Notes: generated by a model from the letters alone, not told the origin. A DNA stretch of 64,000 nucleotides from an uncultured Acidobacteriia bacterium (GCA_903923395.1 CAIXXM010000166.1:20315-84314); one strand, 5' to 3'; shown: positions 44,901-51,759, numbered from the stretch's first letter. Made by a program: numbers and translations.

Positions 44901-45303
44901 CATGATCATCAATGAAATGGCGGGGTCCGGTGGCGATTTGATGCCGTGGATGTTCCACTACCGGAAGCTTGGCACGCTGGTGGGCAAACGCACCTGGGGT
45001 GGCCTGGTTCATACAGCGGATACCCCCACGTTCATCGATGGCGGCTCCATGATTGCCCCGCGCGGCGGCTTCTTTACCCGTGATGGCAAGTGGGCTGTGG
45101 AGAACGAGGGGATTCCCCCTGACGTGGACGTCGAAAACTGGCCCAAGGATGTGATCGCGGGGCATGATCCACAACTGGAGCGCGCCGTGGCCGAAGCGAT
45201 GAAGCAACTGGCCGCCAAGCCGGTTGACCGCAGAACCACCGAACCCGCGCCGCCCACCTGGGGACAACGCGCGAAACCAATGACCGCTCCGGTCATCCAG
45301 TAA
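41953..45303 (+). CDS. Tricorn-protease-like S41 peptidase
   Basis: A 1,116-residue exported (signal peptide 1-18) homologue of tricorn protease, which trims oligopeptides. WD40/PD40 beta-propeller blades fill the first two thirds (repeated NPHFSPDGKLIAF, AQGWTPDGKRVLF, DPAWSPDGKYLSYFSDKSGEY). A PDZ domain lies near residues 780-850, and the S41 domain contains FNGGGSAADYI and EMAGSGGD with the probable nucleophile Ser992. Two Gly/Ala/Arg-rich low-complexity linkers occur near residues 553-572 and 655-675. The egtB-like gene starts two bases after the stop. It probably releases small peptides for the dipeptidase. Confidence 0.94.
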   Translation: MLGKFLALTCLAGAALHAAEPSLTRMLRMPTVSATQIAFVYAGNIWTVERTGGAARRITSFAAAASNPHFSPDGKLIAFTGDYAGNADVYVVPAEGGEPKRLTWHPGADTAQGWTPDGKRVLFTSARATSAPSAAPKFWTVPVEGGVEEPMSIPRGYQGKISPNGSHIAYRMNNSWDEERRNYRGGQNRPIWIVDLKTFDLVSPPWKDSKDMDPAWVGDTVYFISDRDGVANVWSFDTKAKKLTQVTKFTDFDVKSLDSAAGAVVFEQAGYIHELDAKTGKEHVVKISAKGDFPWMMPRWEDVTSRISSLVLSPTGKRVAVEARGEIFTIPAEKGDVRNLTNSSGSAERDPAWSPDGKYLSYFSDKSGEYKVVIEAQDGLTAPREIALPKPTHYYTPSWSPDSKKLLYTDTNLNVWVLDIASGQAKVLGNDPWMVPTRTVNPVWSPDSKYVAYASHLKSLYHAIFVANVETGESKQVTDGLADAVWPAWDASGKYLWFLASTDFGLKSQWLDMTSYDHEETFGLYLAVLKKGEPSPLLPESDEDTGVGTAAPAEGGPRAGRGATAAAAAPVSVQIDFDGLQQRIIAVAGIPERPYTQLRAGAAGHVYFLEPEPRGAGGATLQRYRLSDRKAAPFATGVSFFALSADGHKLVYRAAGGGAGGGRRGAAAAGEEAPASIYLVDADKLAPQPGAGRLNASLRMYLDPKEEFKQIFYEGWRNQRDYLYVPNMHGTDWPRMKELYGQMLPHVMHRADLNYLLDTMGAEIAIGHSYVRGGDLPQVTPSRGGLLGADFAIDGGRYKITRIYDNESWNPDLRAPLAAPGVNVATGDYVLAINGQELRTPDNIYRLLDGTAGRQTVLTVNNRPVMDGARQITVVPVPTEQTLRTRAWVEENRRLVDKLSGGKLAYVYIPNTGQPGYSSFNRYYFAQQDKQGAVIDERFNGGGSAADYIIDVLQRQFDGYFNNVAGDRMPFTSPSAGIWGPKVMIINEMAGSGGDLMPWMFHYRKLGTLVGKRTWGGLVHTADTPTFIDGGSMIAPRGGFFTRDGKWAVENEGIPPDVDVENWPKDVIAGHDPQLERAVAEAMKQLAAKPVDRRTTEPAPPTWGQRAKPMTAPVIQ

Positions 45304-45305
45304 CC

Positions 45306-46427
45306 ATGCACTCATTGCGGCGGGAGATGGAAAAGGCGCGGGCGGAAACAGACCGCCTGTTTGCGATGCTCGCGCCAGAAGCCCTGTATGCACGCCCCGT
45401 GGAAGACCGGCACAGGCTGGTCTTCTATCTGGGCCATATTGATGCCTTTGAGTGGAATCTGCTGGCACGGCGCGGCGACGCGGCCCCTTCGTTTCATCCT
45501 ACTTTTGATGCGCTCTTCGCACGGGGGATTGATCCTGCACCGGGCATGGCACCCTCAGACAGCCCCCGGGATTGGCCCAAGCTGAAAGAGATCCACGAGT
45601 ACAACCTCCAGGTGCGGCAATGGCTCGATGAGCACTTGGAATCGCTCGACGCGGCACTGCTCCAAATGGCTGTGGAGCACCGCTACATGCATGCGGAAAC
45701 CTTCGCTTACTTAATGCATGGTCTTCCGTATTCGTGGAAGCAGGGCCCGGCACCGCCGGCGGCAGTACGCCCGGCTCCTGTAACTTCGTGGCGTGACGTT
45801 GCCGGAGGCATGGTGCTTCTCGGGCAGCGCGCGGATGTCTTTGGCTGGGATAACGAATTCCCTCGTCACGAAGTTCGTTTGAACGATTTCCGGATCACTG
45901 AGAACAAGGTATCGAATGGCGACTACCTGCACTTCCTGCAGGAAACAAACGCCGCACCACCACATTTCTGGTGCCTTGCGGATGGTGAGTGGTCCTGGCG
46001 GGGCATGTTCGGTCTCATACCTTTGCCCCTGGACTGGCCGGTCTGGGTAACCTGGTCCCAAGCAAGAGCCTATGCGGATTGGTGCGGCAAACGGCTCCCC
46101 AGCGAGGCGCAATGGATGCTTGCGGCGCAGGGCACCGGGACTGTCAACTTCGACTTTCAGCAATTCGATCCCGTTGCCGTGGATCAAGCGCGTGGCATGA
46201 CCGGAAATGGCTGGGACTGGACCCGCGATATCTTCGCACCTTTCGAGGGATTCGAGCCCCACCCGGCCTACCCCGGTTACTCTGCAGACTTCTTTGACGG
46301 TGCCCATTACGTATTGAAAGGCGCATCCCCGCGCACCGCGGCACTACTGGCACGGCCCAGCTTCCGGAATTGGTTCCGGCCCGATTACCCGCACATGTAC
46401 GCGGGCTTCCGGCTGGTGGAGGAATAG
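45306..46427 (+). CDS. egtB: EgtB-like sulfoxide synthase (DinB_2 plus formylglycine-type domain)
   Basis: A 373-residue non-haem iron enzyme. The N-terminal DinB-like domain supplies the iron ligands: His44 (LGHIDAFEW) and the HxxxHxE motif with His125, His129 and Glu131 (EHRYMHAETF). The C-terminal FGE-sulfatase domain follows from about residue 165, with RHEVRLNDFRI, VTWSQARAYADWCGKRLPSEAQWMLAA and NWFRPDYPHMYAGFRL. EgtB joins hercynine and a thiol (gamma-Glu-Cys or Cys) with O2, the key step of ergothioneine synthesis. No egtA or egtC is nearby; cysteine-using EgtB from Chloracidobacterium needs neither. It lies between tricorn and egtD with gaps of two and zero bases. Confidence 0.86.
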   Translation: MHSLRREMEKARAETDRLFAMLAPEALYARPVEDRHRLVFYLGHIDAFEWNLLARRGDAAPSFHPTFDALFARGIDPAPGMAPSDSPRDWPKLKEIHEYNLQVRQWLDEHLESLDAALLQMAVEHRYMHAETFAYLMHGLPYSWKQGPAPPAAVRPAPVTSWRDVAGGMVLLGQRADVFGWDNEFPRHEVRLNDFRITENKVSNGDYLHFLQETNAAPPHFWCLADGEWSWRGMFGLIPLPLDWPVWVTWSQARAYADWCGKRLPSEAQWMLAAQGTGTVNFDFQQFDPVAVDQARGMTGNGWDWTRDIFAPFEGFEPHPAYPGYSADFFDGAHYVLKGASPRTAALLARPSFRNWFRPDYPHMYAGFRLVEE

Positions 46428-47381
46428 ATGTTCGCTACCGCCGTAACGCCGAAGATCTATCCGGCCGAATTCCTGCGTGAAGTGGAGAAAGGCCTGGGGA
46501 AGCGCGGGCAGAAAACATTATCGGCATCTTGCTTTTATGACGCCATTGGCAGTGCGCTCTTTGAAGTGATCACATTACTGCCGGAGTATGGTCTGACGAG
46601 GGCAGAAAGCAGACTGCTCGCCAAGAGCGCCAAGGCCATGATCCGTGAGGCTGGCATGCCCCGCATGGTAGTCGAACTGGGCAGCGGCAGCGGGACAAAG
46701 ACACGGCACCTGCTACAACAGTGCGGCGAGGTAACTTACCGGCCTATTGATATCTCAACGGCCGCGCTGGATGGTTGTGCTGCAGCAATGTCAGGGCTTC
46801 CTCAAGTTACTTATCAGCCCGTGGAAGGAAGTTATCTTGCTGGCCTGCGCAAGGCTCTCGCGAAGCGCGACGGCAACGTACTGCTGTTATTTCTCGGCAG
46901 TACAATCGGCAACTTCTCCAGGAAAGAAACACAGGCTTTTCTTCGGAAATTACATGCGGCGATGCGTCCCGGGGATGCCTTTTTGCTGGGTGCGGATCTG
47001 CTGAAACCACGGCGTATCCTGCTGGAAGCTTATGACGACAGCGCCGGTGTGACGGCGGCTTTCAATAAGAATGTGCTCGCCCGCATCAACCGGGAACTCG
47101 ACGGGAATTTCGACCTTACGCAGTTCCGACATGTCGCACGCTTCAATGAGGCCGAATCGCGGATTGAGATGCACCTGGAATCGACGAGGGATCAAACGGT
47201 GGAACTTGGCGCTCTGCAGTTTCCGATCAAATTTCGGCAGGGAGAAACGATCTGGACGGAATCCTGCCATAAGTTCCGCGCGGAGGAAATCTGTACTCTG
47301 GGGAGAGAAGCCGGGTGGCAGGTGAAACGCCAGTGGATTGACCGTGAATGGGGCTTTTCGGAGACTCTCTTCCTTGCCTGA
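46428..47381 (+). CDS. egtD: L-histidine N-alpha-methyltransferase (EgtD)
   Basis: EgtD trimethylates histidine to hercynine, the first step of ergothioneine synthesis. The 317-residue length is right. Family features are KTLSASCFYDAIGSALFEVITLLPEYGLTRAE at the start, SAM motif VVELGSGSGTKTRHLL, YRPIDIST, FLGSTIGNFSRKE with the His-contacting Asn, and the C-terminal ETIWTESCHKFRAEEI. In that last motif the usual Glu-x-Ser pattern reads Glu278-Ser-Cys280. The ATG immediately follows the egtB stop, with a GGAGG site inside the egtB end. The ABC ATPase gene starts within its last codons. Confidence 0.93.
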   Translation: MFATAVTPKIYPAEFLREVEKGLGKRGQKTLSASCFYDAIGSALFEVITLLPEYGLTRAESRLLAKSAKAMIREAGMPRMVVELGSGSGTKTRHLLQQCGEVTYRPIDISTAALDGCAAAMSGLPQVTYQPVEGSYLAGLRKALAKRDGNVLLLFLGSTIGNFSRKETQAFLRKLHAAMRPGDAFLLGADLLKPRRILLEAYDDSAGVTAAFNKNVLARINRELDGNFDLTQFRHVARFNEAESRIEMHLESTRDQTVELGALQFPIKFRQGETIWTESCHKFRAEEICTLGREAGWQVKRQWIDREWGFSETLFLA

Positions 47382-48114
47382 ACCTTTGATTGAGTTCCGC
47401 AATGTTAGCTATGCGGCCGGAGAGCGCCGGATTCTGGAGAATCTGAACTTACAGGTCCTCGCGGGGGAGACCGTTGTGCTTCTGGGCCGCAGTGGCTCCG
47501 GCAAGACAACGGCACTGCGCCTCGTGAATGGCATGCTGCAAGCGGCCTCGGGATCTGTTACTGTTCTGGGCAAGTCAGTCCCGGACTGGGAACCCGAGCG
47601 GCTGAAGCGTTCGATTGGCTATGTGATCCAGGAAGGCGGTTTGCTGCCTCATTTCACAGTGGCGCGCAACGTTGGTCTTGTGCCGGAACTGGAAGGCTGG
47701 CCGAAGGAGAGGATCCAGGCCCGCGTGGATGAGTTACTGCACTTAGTCGGGCTTCCGATGGAAGTTTATGGGTCGCGCATGCCACGGCAACTTTCCGGCG
47801 GTCAGCGTCAGCGTGTTGGTGTCGCGCGGGCACTGGCGGCGGACCCTCCAGTTCTGTTATTCGATGAACCCTTTGGCGCGCTGGACCCGGTCACACGCGC
47901 GGAACTGCAACGTGAGTTTCTGCGGCTCCGGATGGACCTGGGCAAGACTTCGCTTTTCGTTACTCATGACGTGAGGGAAGCGCTGCTGCTGGGAACACGA
48001 ATCGTACTGCTGGAAGCCGGGCGGCTGTTGTTCGATGGCACGGCGGCTAACTTCCGCGCTAGTAACTTACCCGCGCTTATAGCCTTCCAGGAGGGAGCAA
48101 ATGATGTTTTCTGA
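47374..48114 (+). CDS. ABC transporter ATPase, OpuC/ProV type without CBS domains
   Basis: An ATPase of about 246 residues. Walker A GRSGSGKTT, Q-loop VIQEGGLLPHFTV, signature LSGGQRQRVGVARAL, Walker B VLLFDEP and switch His (FVTHDVREA) are all present. The sequence between them fits the quaternary-amine (OpuC/ProV) branch. It lacks the CBS domains that sense ionic strength in osmoprotectant systems, so osmotic gating is unlikely. The start is taken as TTG 47374, overlapping egtD by eight bases; the frame is open further upstream inside egtD. It overlaps the permease gene by 14 bases. Likely substrate: a betaine-like molecule such as ergothioneine, hercynine or glycine betaine. Confidence 0.9.
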   Translation: MPEPLIEFRNVSYAAGERRILENLNLQVLAGETVVLLGRSGSGKTTALRLVNGMLQAASGSVTVLGKSVPDWEPERLKRSIGYVIQEGGLLPHFTVARNVGLVPELEGWPKERIQARVDELLHLVGLPMEVYGSRMPRQLSGGQRQRVGVARALAADPPVLLFDEPFGALDPVTRAELQREFLRLRMDLGKTSLFVTHDVREALLLGTRIVLLEAGRLLFDGTAANFRASNLPALIAFQEGANDVF

Positions 48115-48733
48115 CATCCTGCAAGACCTGCTGGAAGAGGGCCTGCCACTCCTTGGAGAACATATCTTCCTGGTGGCTGTATCTGTAACAGTGGCTGCAA
48201 TCATCGGCATCCCGCTGGGACTCTTCATCGCAGCTTCGCCCCGGTGGCGCGCCATCGCACTGGGCATCGCCAACGCAGGCCAAACGATCCCCAGCCTGGC
48301 GCTGTTCGGCTTTCTAATTCCGCTGCCATGGGTGGGTGGCATTGGTGCCAGGACCGCGATTGAAGCGCTGGTGCTCTATGCATTTCTGCCCATCCTGCGG
48401 AATACAGTTACCGGTGTGCTGAATATTGATCCCGGCATCCGGGATTCCGCGGTTGCCATGGGTATGACACGAAGCCAGTTAGTTCGGCTGGTGGAGTTAC
48501 CGCTGGCGGCAAGGTCCATCATGGGTGGCTTGCGCATTGCCACCGTAACATCCATCGGCACGGCAACCATTGCGGCTGCGATTGGTGGCGGCGGTCTGGG
48601 TGTTTTCGTCTTCCGCGGCATTGCTTCCGTGGATAAGTGGACGATTCTGGCCGGTGCCCTGCCCGCCGCTTTACTGGCTCTTGCCGCGGACGCCCTGCTG
48701 GGAATTGTGGAGCGGCGATGCGCGGTGGAGTAG
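48101..48733 (+). CDS. ABC transporter permease, OpuC/ProW type
   Basis: A 210-residue inner-membrane protein with about five or six spans, similar to OpuCB/OpuCD and to the permease half of EgtU. Signature stretches are ANAGQTIPSLALFGFLIPL, LPILRNTVTGVLNIDPGIRDSAVAMGMTRSQLVRLVELPLA (containing the EAA-type coupling loop) and IGTATIAAAIGGGGLGVFVFRG. A GGAGGGAG ribosome site precedes the ATG pair at 48101/48104. It overlaps the ATPase gene upstream by 14 bases and the binding-protein gene downstream by 16 bases. In known EgtU the permease and binding domain are fused; here they are separate. Confidence 0.92.
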   Translation: MMFSDILQDLLEEGLPLLGEHIFLVAVSVTVAAIIGIPLGLFIAASPRWRAIALGIANAGQTIPSLALFGFLIPLPWVGGIGARTAIEALVLYAFLPILRNTVTGVLNIDPGIRDSAVAMGMTRSQLVRLVELPLAARSIMGGLRIATVTSIGTATIAAAIGGGGLGVFVFRGIASVDKWTILAGALPAALLALAADALLGIVERRCAVE

Positions 48734-49566
48734 CACTTTTCGCCCTGCTCCTGGCCGGTTGTTCGAACACGCCGAGAATCCGCGTTGGCTCGAAGAATTT
48801 CTCAGAGCAATACATTCTGGGGGAGATCATCGCGCAGCATCTGGAGCACCGTCTCGGCGGCCGGGTCAGCCGGAAATTCGGCCTCGGCGGCACGTTACTC
48901 GCAGAGCAGGCGCTCGAAAGCGGAGGCATTGATCTCTATCCGGAATACACAGGCACCGCATTGACCGCCGTGTTGAAGGCCAGGGTCTTGCGCGAGCCCG
49001 CGGCTGCCCTGCAGGCGGTGAGGGAGGGCTATCGATCCAAAGGGCTCCTCTGGCTTGACCCGCTGGGCTTCGAGAATACGTTTGCGATGACCGTGCGGCG
49101 TGAGCATGGCGCGAATACTTTGACCGAAGCTGCCGCGGCCGGCCCCTGGCGTCTGGGAGCAGGTTATGAGTTTGTCACCCGCGAAGATGGCCTGCCCGGA
49201 CTCAAGAAAGCCTATGCTCTGCGTCTGGACGGCGCACCGAAGACCATGGATCTGGGCTTGCTCTATCAGGCGCTGAACCGAAGGCAGGTCGATATGGCGG
49301 CGGGGAACAGCACAGACGGCTTGCTAGCCATACTTCCCTTGAAGGTACTAACCGACGACAGGCACTACTTCCCACCCTATGAGTGCGCCATTGTGATCCG
49401 GCCTGACGTGGCTTCGCGGTTTCCAGGTGCCTCCACGGCACTTGCGGAACTCTCCGGCAAAATCACCAGCGCACAGATGCAACGGATGAACTACGCCTTG
49501 GATGGGAAGCACCGTCCGGCGAAGGAGATCGCGCGGGATTTTCTTAAAAGCGCAGGCTTGCAGTAA
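48718..49566 (+). CDS. Lipoprotein substrate-binding protein, OpuC/ProX-like (betaine/choline/ergothioneine type)
   Basis: A 282-residue exported lipoprotein; the signal peptide ends LLLAGC with Cys15 as the lipid anchor. The mature protein begins IRVGSKNFSEQYILGEI, followed by LYPEYTGTAL and ALNRRQVDMAAGNSTDG, DDRHYFPPYECAIVIRPD: the OpuAC/QAT binding-protein pattern, with aromatic residues that can cage a trimethylammonium group. The ATG at 48718 is preferred because it gives a correct lipobox and overlaps the permease stop. The 3' end overlaps the opposite-strand peptidase-like gene by 23 bases. Position after egtB and egtD suggests ergothioneine or hercynine as ligand (inference). Confidence 0.9.
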   Translation: MRGGVALFALLLAGCSNTPRIRVGSKNFSEQYILGEIIAQHLEHRLGGRVSRKFGLGGTLLAEQALESGGIDLYPEYTGTALTAVLKARVLREPAAALQAVREGYRSKGLLWLDPLGFENTFAMTVRREHGANTLTEAAAAGPWRLGAGYEFVTREDGLPGLKKAYALRLDGAPKTMDLGLLYQALNRRQVDMAAGNSTDGLLAILPLKVLTDDRHYFPPYECAIVIRPDVASRFPGASTALAELSGKITSAQMQRMNYALDGKHRPAKEIARDFLKSAGLQ

Positions 49567-50788
49567 CCACCTGCGCGAAGGGTTCCGGGAAGCCCTCCCG
49601 GCTTTCTACCTTCGTGCCCTTGCGAATGAGCTCAAAGTAGCCATCCTCACTCTTGCCCGTGAGTTGCGTCTGCTCCGTAGTCAGAACCACAGCGGACTTC
49701 CATTTCTTCTCCAGCGCTCTGGAATACGCGGCAAAGAACGCCTTCGCGGCATCTTCATCTGCCCATTCCGAAAAATAGACAAACGTCGAGCGGCGGTCTG
49801 GCTTGGCTTCATCGATCCGGAACGCACCGCCTTTGAGCTTCGGTGCCAGCCATTTCGCCGTGGGTTTGCCTGCGTACTGCTCAATGAGCACGGAGGTTTC
49901 GAGTTCCCCGAGTGTTCCCTGCGTGTAGGCCTTGTAGGGCTTGATGGGTTTGGGAAGATCCGGCATGACGAAGGGGGCATGGCTGAAGTAGCGGTCGCTG
50001 TGGATGACCTGCGCTGTGGATGCCGGCGGACTGGTGAACAACTTTGCGAAGGCTTCGGTGCCATCGTGCAGAAAGACATCCTGCTGAAAATGCATGCCGT
50101 CGTCGTACGGGAACAGCAGCGTCCGTTGCAGATAGAGCGGCGATTTATCAAACACCGGGTAAGCCTCGCCCGGTTCCGCCTGCTCCCCTTCGAGGAATTG
50201 CTTGGCTGTTTGTGGTTCCCGCAGGCTGGTGCCGCCGCGCCGGGCCACCACTTCGAGCATCAACCAGGAGGCCTGGCCTTCCACGACGGCTTCTCTGGCG
50301 GAGGATTCTTCGCTCGTTTTCGCTTTGAGAAATTTGGAGATGGAGTAGTTTTGATCCGCCAGTGCGTGGGCCAATTCATGGATGACCGCGGAATCCCGCA
50401 TATTTTTCGCAGCCCAGTCAGAGATGAAGAGCTTCTTGCGGTCGTAGTCATAGAACGCAGCGGCCTGTTCGGTCAGCAGGTCGATGGTGGTCTTCTTGAG
50501 ATCGAAATCAGCGGGTACGAAACCGAACTTCTTAAGCGTCAGCTCTTCGGCACGTATCTCGTCTGGTTTCACTGTCTTGCGGATCTTTTCGTCGACGAAT
50601 TTATTCACTTCCTCCCGGGTCACCATTTGAAACGGAAGCTGGTGCCGGATCTTGAATCCGGTGATCGCCGAAAGCTCTTTGAGCGTGGCGGAGATCTCGT
50701 TCGGGGCGGGTACCGAGGCCGGTTCCTGCCACGAGCCGAAGAGAAGTACGGCGAAAAGAATGAGAGGAAGTCGCCTGATCACTTGCAA
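49544..50788 (-). CDS. Exported gluzincin-like metallopeptidase (HExxH) of unknown family
   Basis: A 414-residue protein with a signal peptide (about residues 1-20). AVIHELAHALADQNYS gives an HExxH zinc motif at His137-Glu138-His141, and the downstream EAVVEGQASWLMLE supplies Glu170 as likely third ligand, so it looks like a gluzincin peptidase. The rest is not recognised; a late segment (RSTFVYFSEWADEDAAKAFFAAYSRAL) is helical. It is transcribed alone, convergent with the ABC operon and sharing 23 bases with it. Target protein or peptide unknown. Confidence 0.75.
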   Translation of the reverse strand: MQVIRRLPLILFAVLLFGSWQEPASVPAPNEISATLKELSAITGFKIRHQLPFQMVTREEVNKFVDEKIRKTVKPDEIRAEELTLKKFGFVPADFDLKKTTIDLLTEQAAAFYDYDRKKLFISDWAAKNMRDSAVIHELAHALADQNYSISKFLKAKTSEESSAREAVVEGQASWLMLEVVARRGGTSLREPQTAKQFLEGEQAEPGEAYPVFDKSPLYLQRTLLFPYDDGMHFQQDVFLHDGTEAFAKLFTSPPASTAQVIHSDRYFSHAPFVMPDLPKPIKPYKAYTQGTLGELETSVLIEQYAGKPTAKWLAPKLKGGAFRIDEAKPDRRSTFVYFSEWADEDAAKAFFAAYSRALEKKWKSAVVLTTEQTQLTGKSEDGYFELIRKGTKVESREGFPEPFAQVVTASLRF

Positions 50789-50833
50789 CCACGTTACAAT
50801 ATGGGTTTGGATTTCAGAAACGGAGACTAGAAA

Positions 50834-51004
50834 TTGCCTGAAGAAGTAAAGATTGACGCCGCCCGCGAGGCAGCACGTGCAGAGCGCCTCTATAAGGCCG
50901 AATACCTCGGCAGCGGTACGTTCATTATCAGCAAGCCGAAGCGCAAGGCCATCAAGGCCCGCCAGACGCGTCTGAAGAACCCCAAGGCCGGCTCCCGCAA
51001 GTAA
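50834..51004 (+). CDS. Short basic protein of unknown function
   Basis: A 56-residue protein translated from TTG at 50834, eight bases after a GGAG site. The sequence is helical and acidic at first (PEEVKIDAAREAARAERLYKAEY), then very basic with KPKRKAIKARQTRLKNPKAG, suggesting nucleic-acid or ribosome contact. I do not recognise it. It stands alone, and a small ATCCC/GGGAT hairpin followed by TTTA (51012-51030) may be its terminator. The good ribosome site and normal codon use support a gene. Confidence 0.6.
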   Translation: MPEEVKIDAAREAARAERLYKAEYLGSGTFIISKPKRKAIKARQTRLKNPKAGSRK

Positions 51005-51056
51005 GCCCCCTATCCCGTTTTGGGATTTAGAGGTATTGTGGCCAATGCTAAATTAG

Positions 51057-51096
51057 AATCAGGAGCTGACGGCGGCTACCGTCAGCGCTCCTGATT
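51057..51096. other. Long bulged hairpin
   Basis: AATCAGGAGC (51057-51066) pairs with GCTCCTGATT (51087-51096), and TGACGG (51067-51072) pairs with CCGTCA (51079-51084). The result is a 16-bp stem with a two-base bulge (51085-51086) and a six-base loop. On the minus strand it lies six bases after the stop of the 26-residue frame and is followed by TTCTAATTT, so it may terminate that transcript. Confidence 0.65.
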
Positions 51097-51102
51097 GTGA
51101 GG

Positions 51103-51183
51103 TTAGCGGTTCTTATGAACTCTAAGCCTCGCGGTGACCGTGCCGAAGAACGACACGATCCGAAGGAAGAAGTGAACTCTCAT
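51103..51183 (-). CDS. 26-residue peptide with a perfect ribosome site
   Basis: A tiny frame encoding a basic, hydrophobic peptide starting MRVHFFLRIVSFFGTV and ending with RVHKNR. A complete GAAAGGAGGTGA anti-SD match lies seven bases before the ATG, the strongest ribosome site seen in this window. A GC-rich hairpin lies upstream on this strand and a bulged hairpin six bases after the stop. The peptide could insert into membranes or act as a leader. The family is not recognised. The longer frame reaching 51360 is ignored because this ribosome site fixes the start. Confidence 0.5.
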   Translation of the reverse strand: MRVHFFLRIVSFFGTVTARLRVHKNR

Positions 51184-51226
51184 TGAGATCTCACCTCCTT
51201 TCTGCACGACAAACACGTTATGGGGT

Positions 51227-51258
51227 GGCCCGGCCTTCTTGGCCGGGCCTTTGTGTTT
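51227..51258 (+). terminator. Intrinsic terminator (plus strand)
   Basis: GGCCCGGCC at 51227-51235, loop TTCTT, then GGCCGGGCC at 51241-51249, followed by TTTGTGTTT. A perfect 9-bp GC stem with a T-rich tail on the plus strand. On the minus strand the same stem sits in the leader of the 26-residue frame. Confidence 0.8.
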
Positions 51259-51329
51259 GGGATGCTCGACCGCTCCCGCACGCATTAGCCGCCACCAAAC
51301 CGTGATGTGCACAGAAAACCTGTCACAAC

Positions 51330-51695
51330 CTAATCGGCGGCAGCACTCGAATACGGCCACTCTTCCGGCCGTCGCGCCAAACCGAGGACTACCGGTGAGA
51401 TTTCAATTTCGCGGGTGACTTCGACGCGCCCCCTCTGCCCGGACACCCACCGCATCCGGAAAGCGCCGGATTCGATGTCCGGAGGCGTCTTCCAAATTGC
51501 GGCCGCAATCTCATCCAGAGTCGCCGCGGGCGTCAGGAGTGCCTTCACCTCATTCCCTGCCACCACCCAGGAACAGAGCTTGTAGAGATGCAGCTTTTCC
51601 CCTAAGGTCAGTCTTTCCAGTGTTTCACGGGCGGAATCAGCATCCGTGTCCCCGAGCCGCCATGACAGGTAGAGCCCCCCGCGGCGGTCATGCAT
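51330..51695 (-). CDS. RAYT/IS200-like protein without transposase active site
   Basis: From ATG at 51695 the product has 121 residues. MHDRRGGLYLSWRL at the start, LHLYKLCSWVVAGNEVKALLTP in the middle and SPVVLGLARRPEEWPYSSA at the end follow the order and spacing of REP-associated tyrosine transposases (typically ...YVVMPNHVHLLL... and NPVxAGLVxxPExWPWSS). The HxH metal motif is replaced by NEVK, and the region that would carry the catalytic Tyr is shortened. It is therefore a relic or a domesticated protein. It is divergent from the kdgD-like gene, so a regulatory role there is conceivable. Confidence 0.5.
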   Translation of the reverse strand: MHDRRGGLYLSWRLGDTDADSARETLERLTLGEKLHLYKLCSWVVAGNEVKALLTPAATLDEIAAAIWKTPPDIESGAFRMRWVSGQRGRVEVTREIEISPVVLGLARRPEEWPYSSAAAD

Positions 51696-51726
51696 TGTTT
51701 CGGTCAAAGCTGATAGTGGGAAAAAG

Positions 51727-51740
51727 GAGAAATTTTTCTC
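51727..51740. promoter_or_regulatory. Inverted repeat upstream of the kdgD-like gene
   Basis: GAGAAA-TT-TTTCTC, a perfect 6-2-6 inverted repeat, ends 19 bases before the ATG at 51760 and lies between divergent genes. It may be an operator. No regulator gene for it is seen in the window. Confidence 0.35.
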
Positions 51741-51759
51741 ACATGTTACGTTGGTTGAG

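Noticed and set aside
49502..50830. 442-codon plus-strand frame
   Set aside because: Antisense to the exported HExxH protein, whose signal peptide and zinc motif are convincing.
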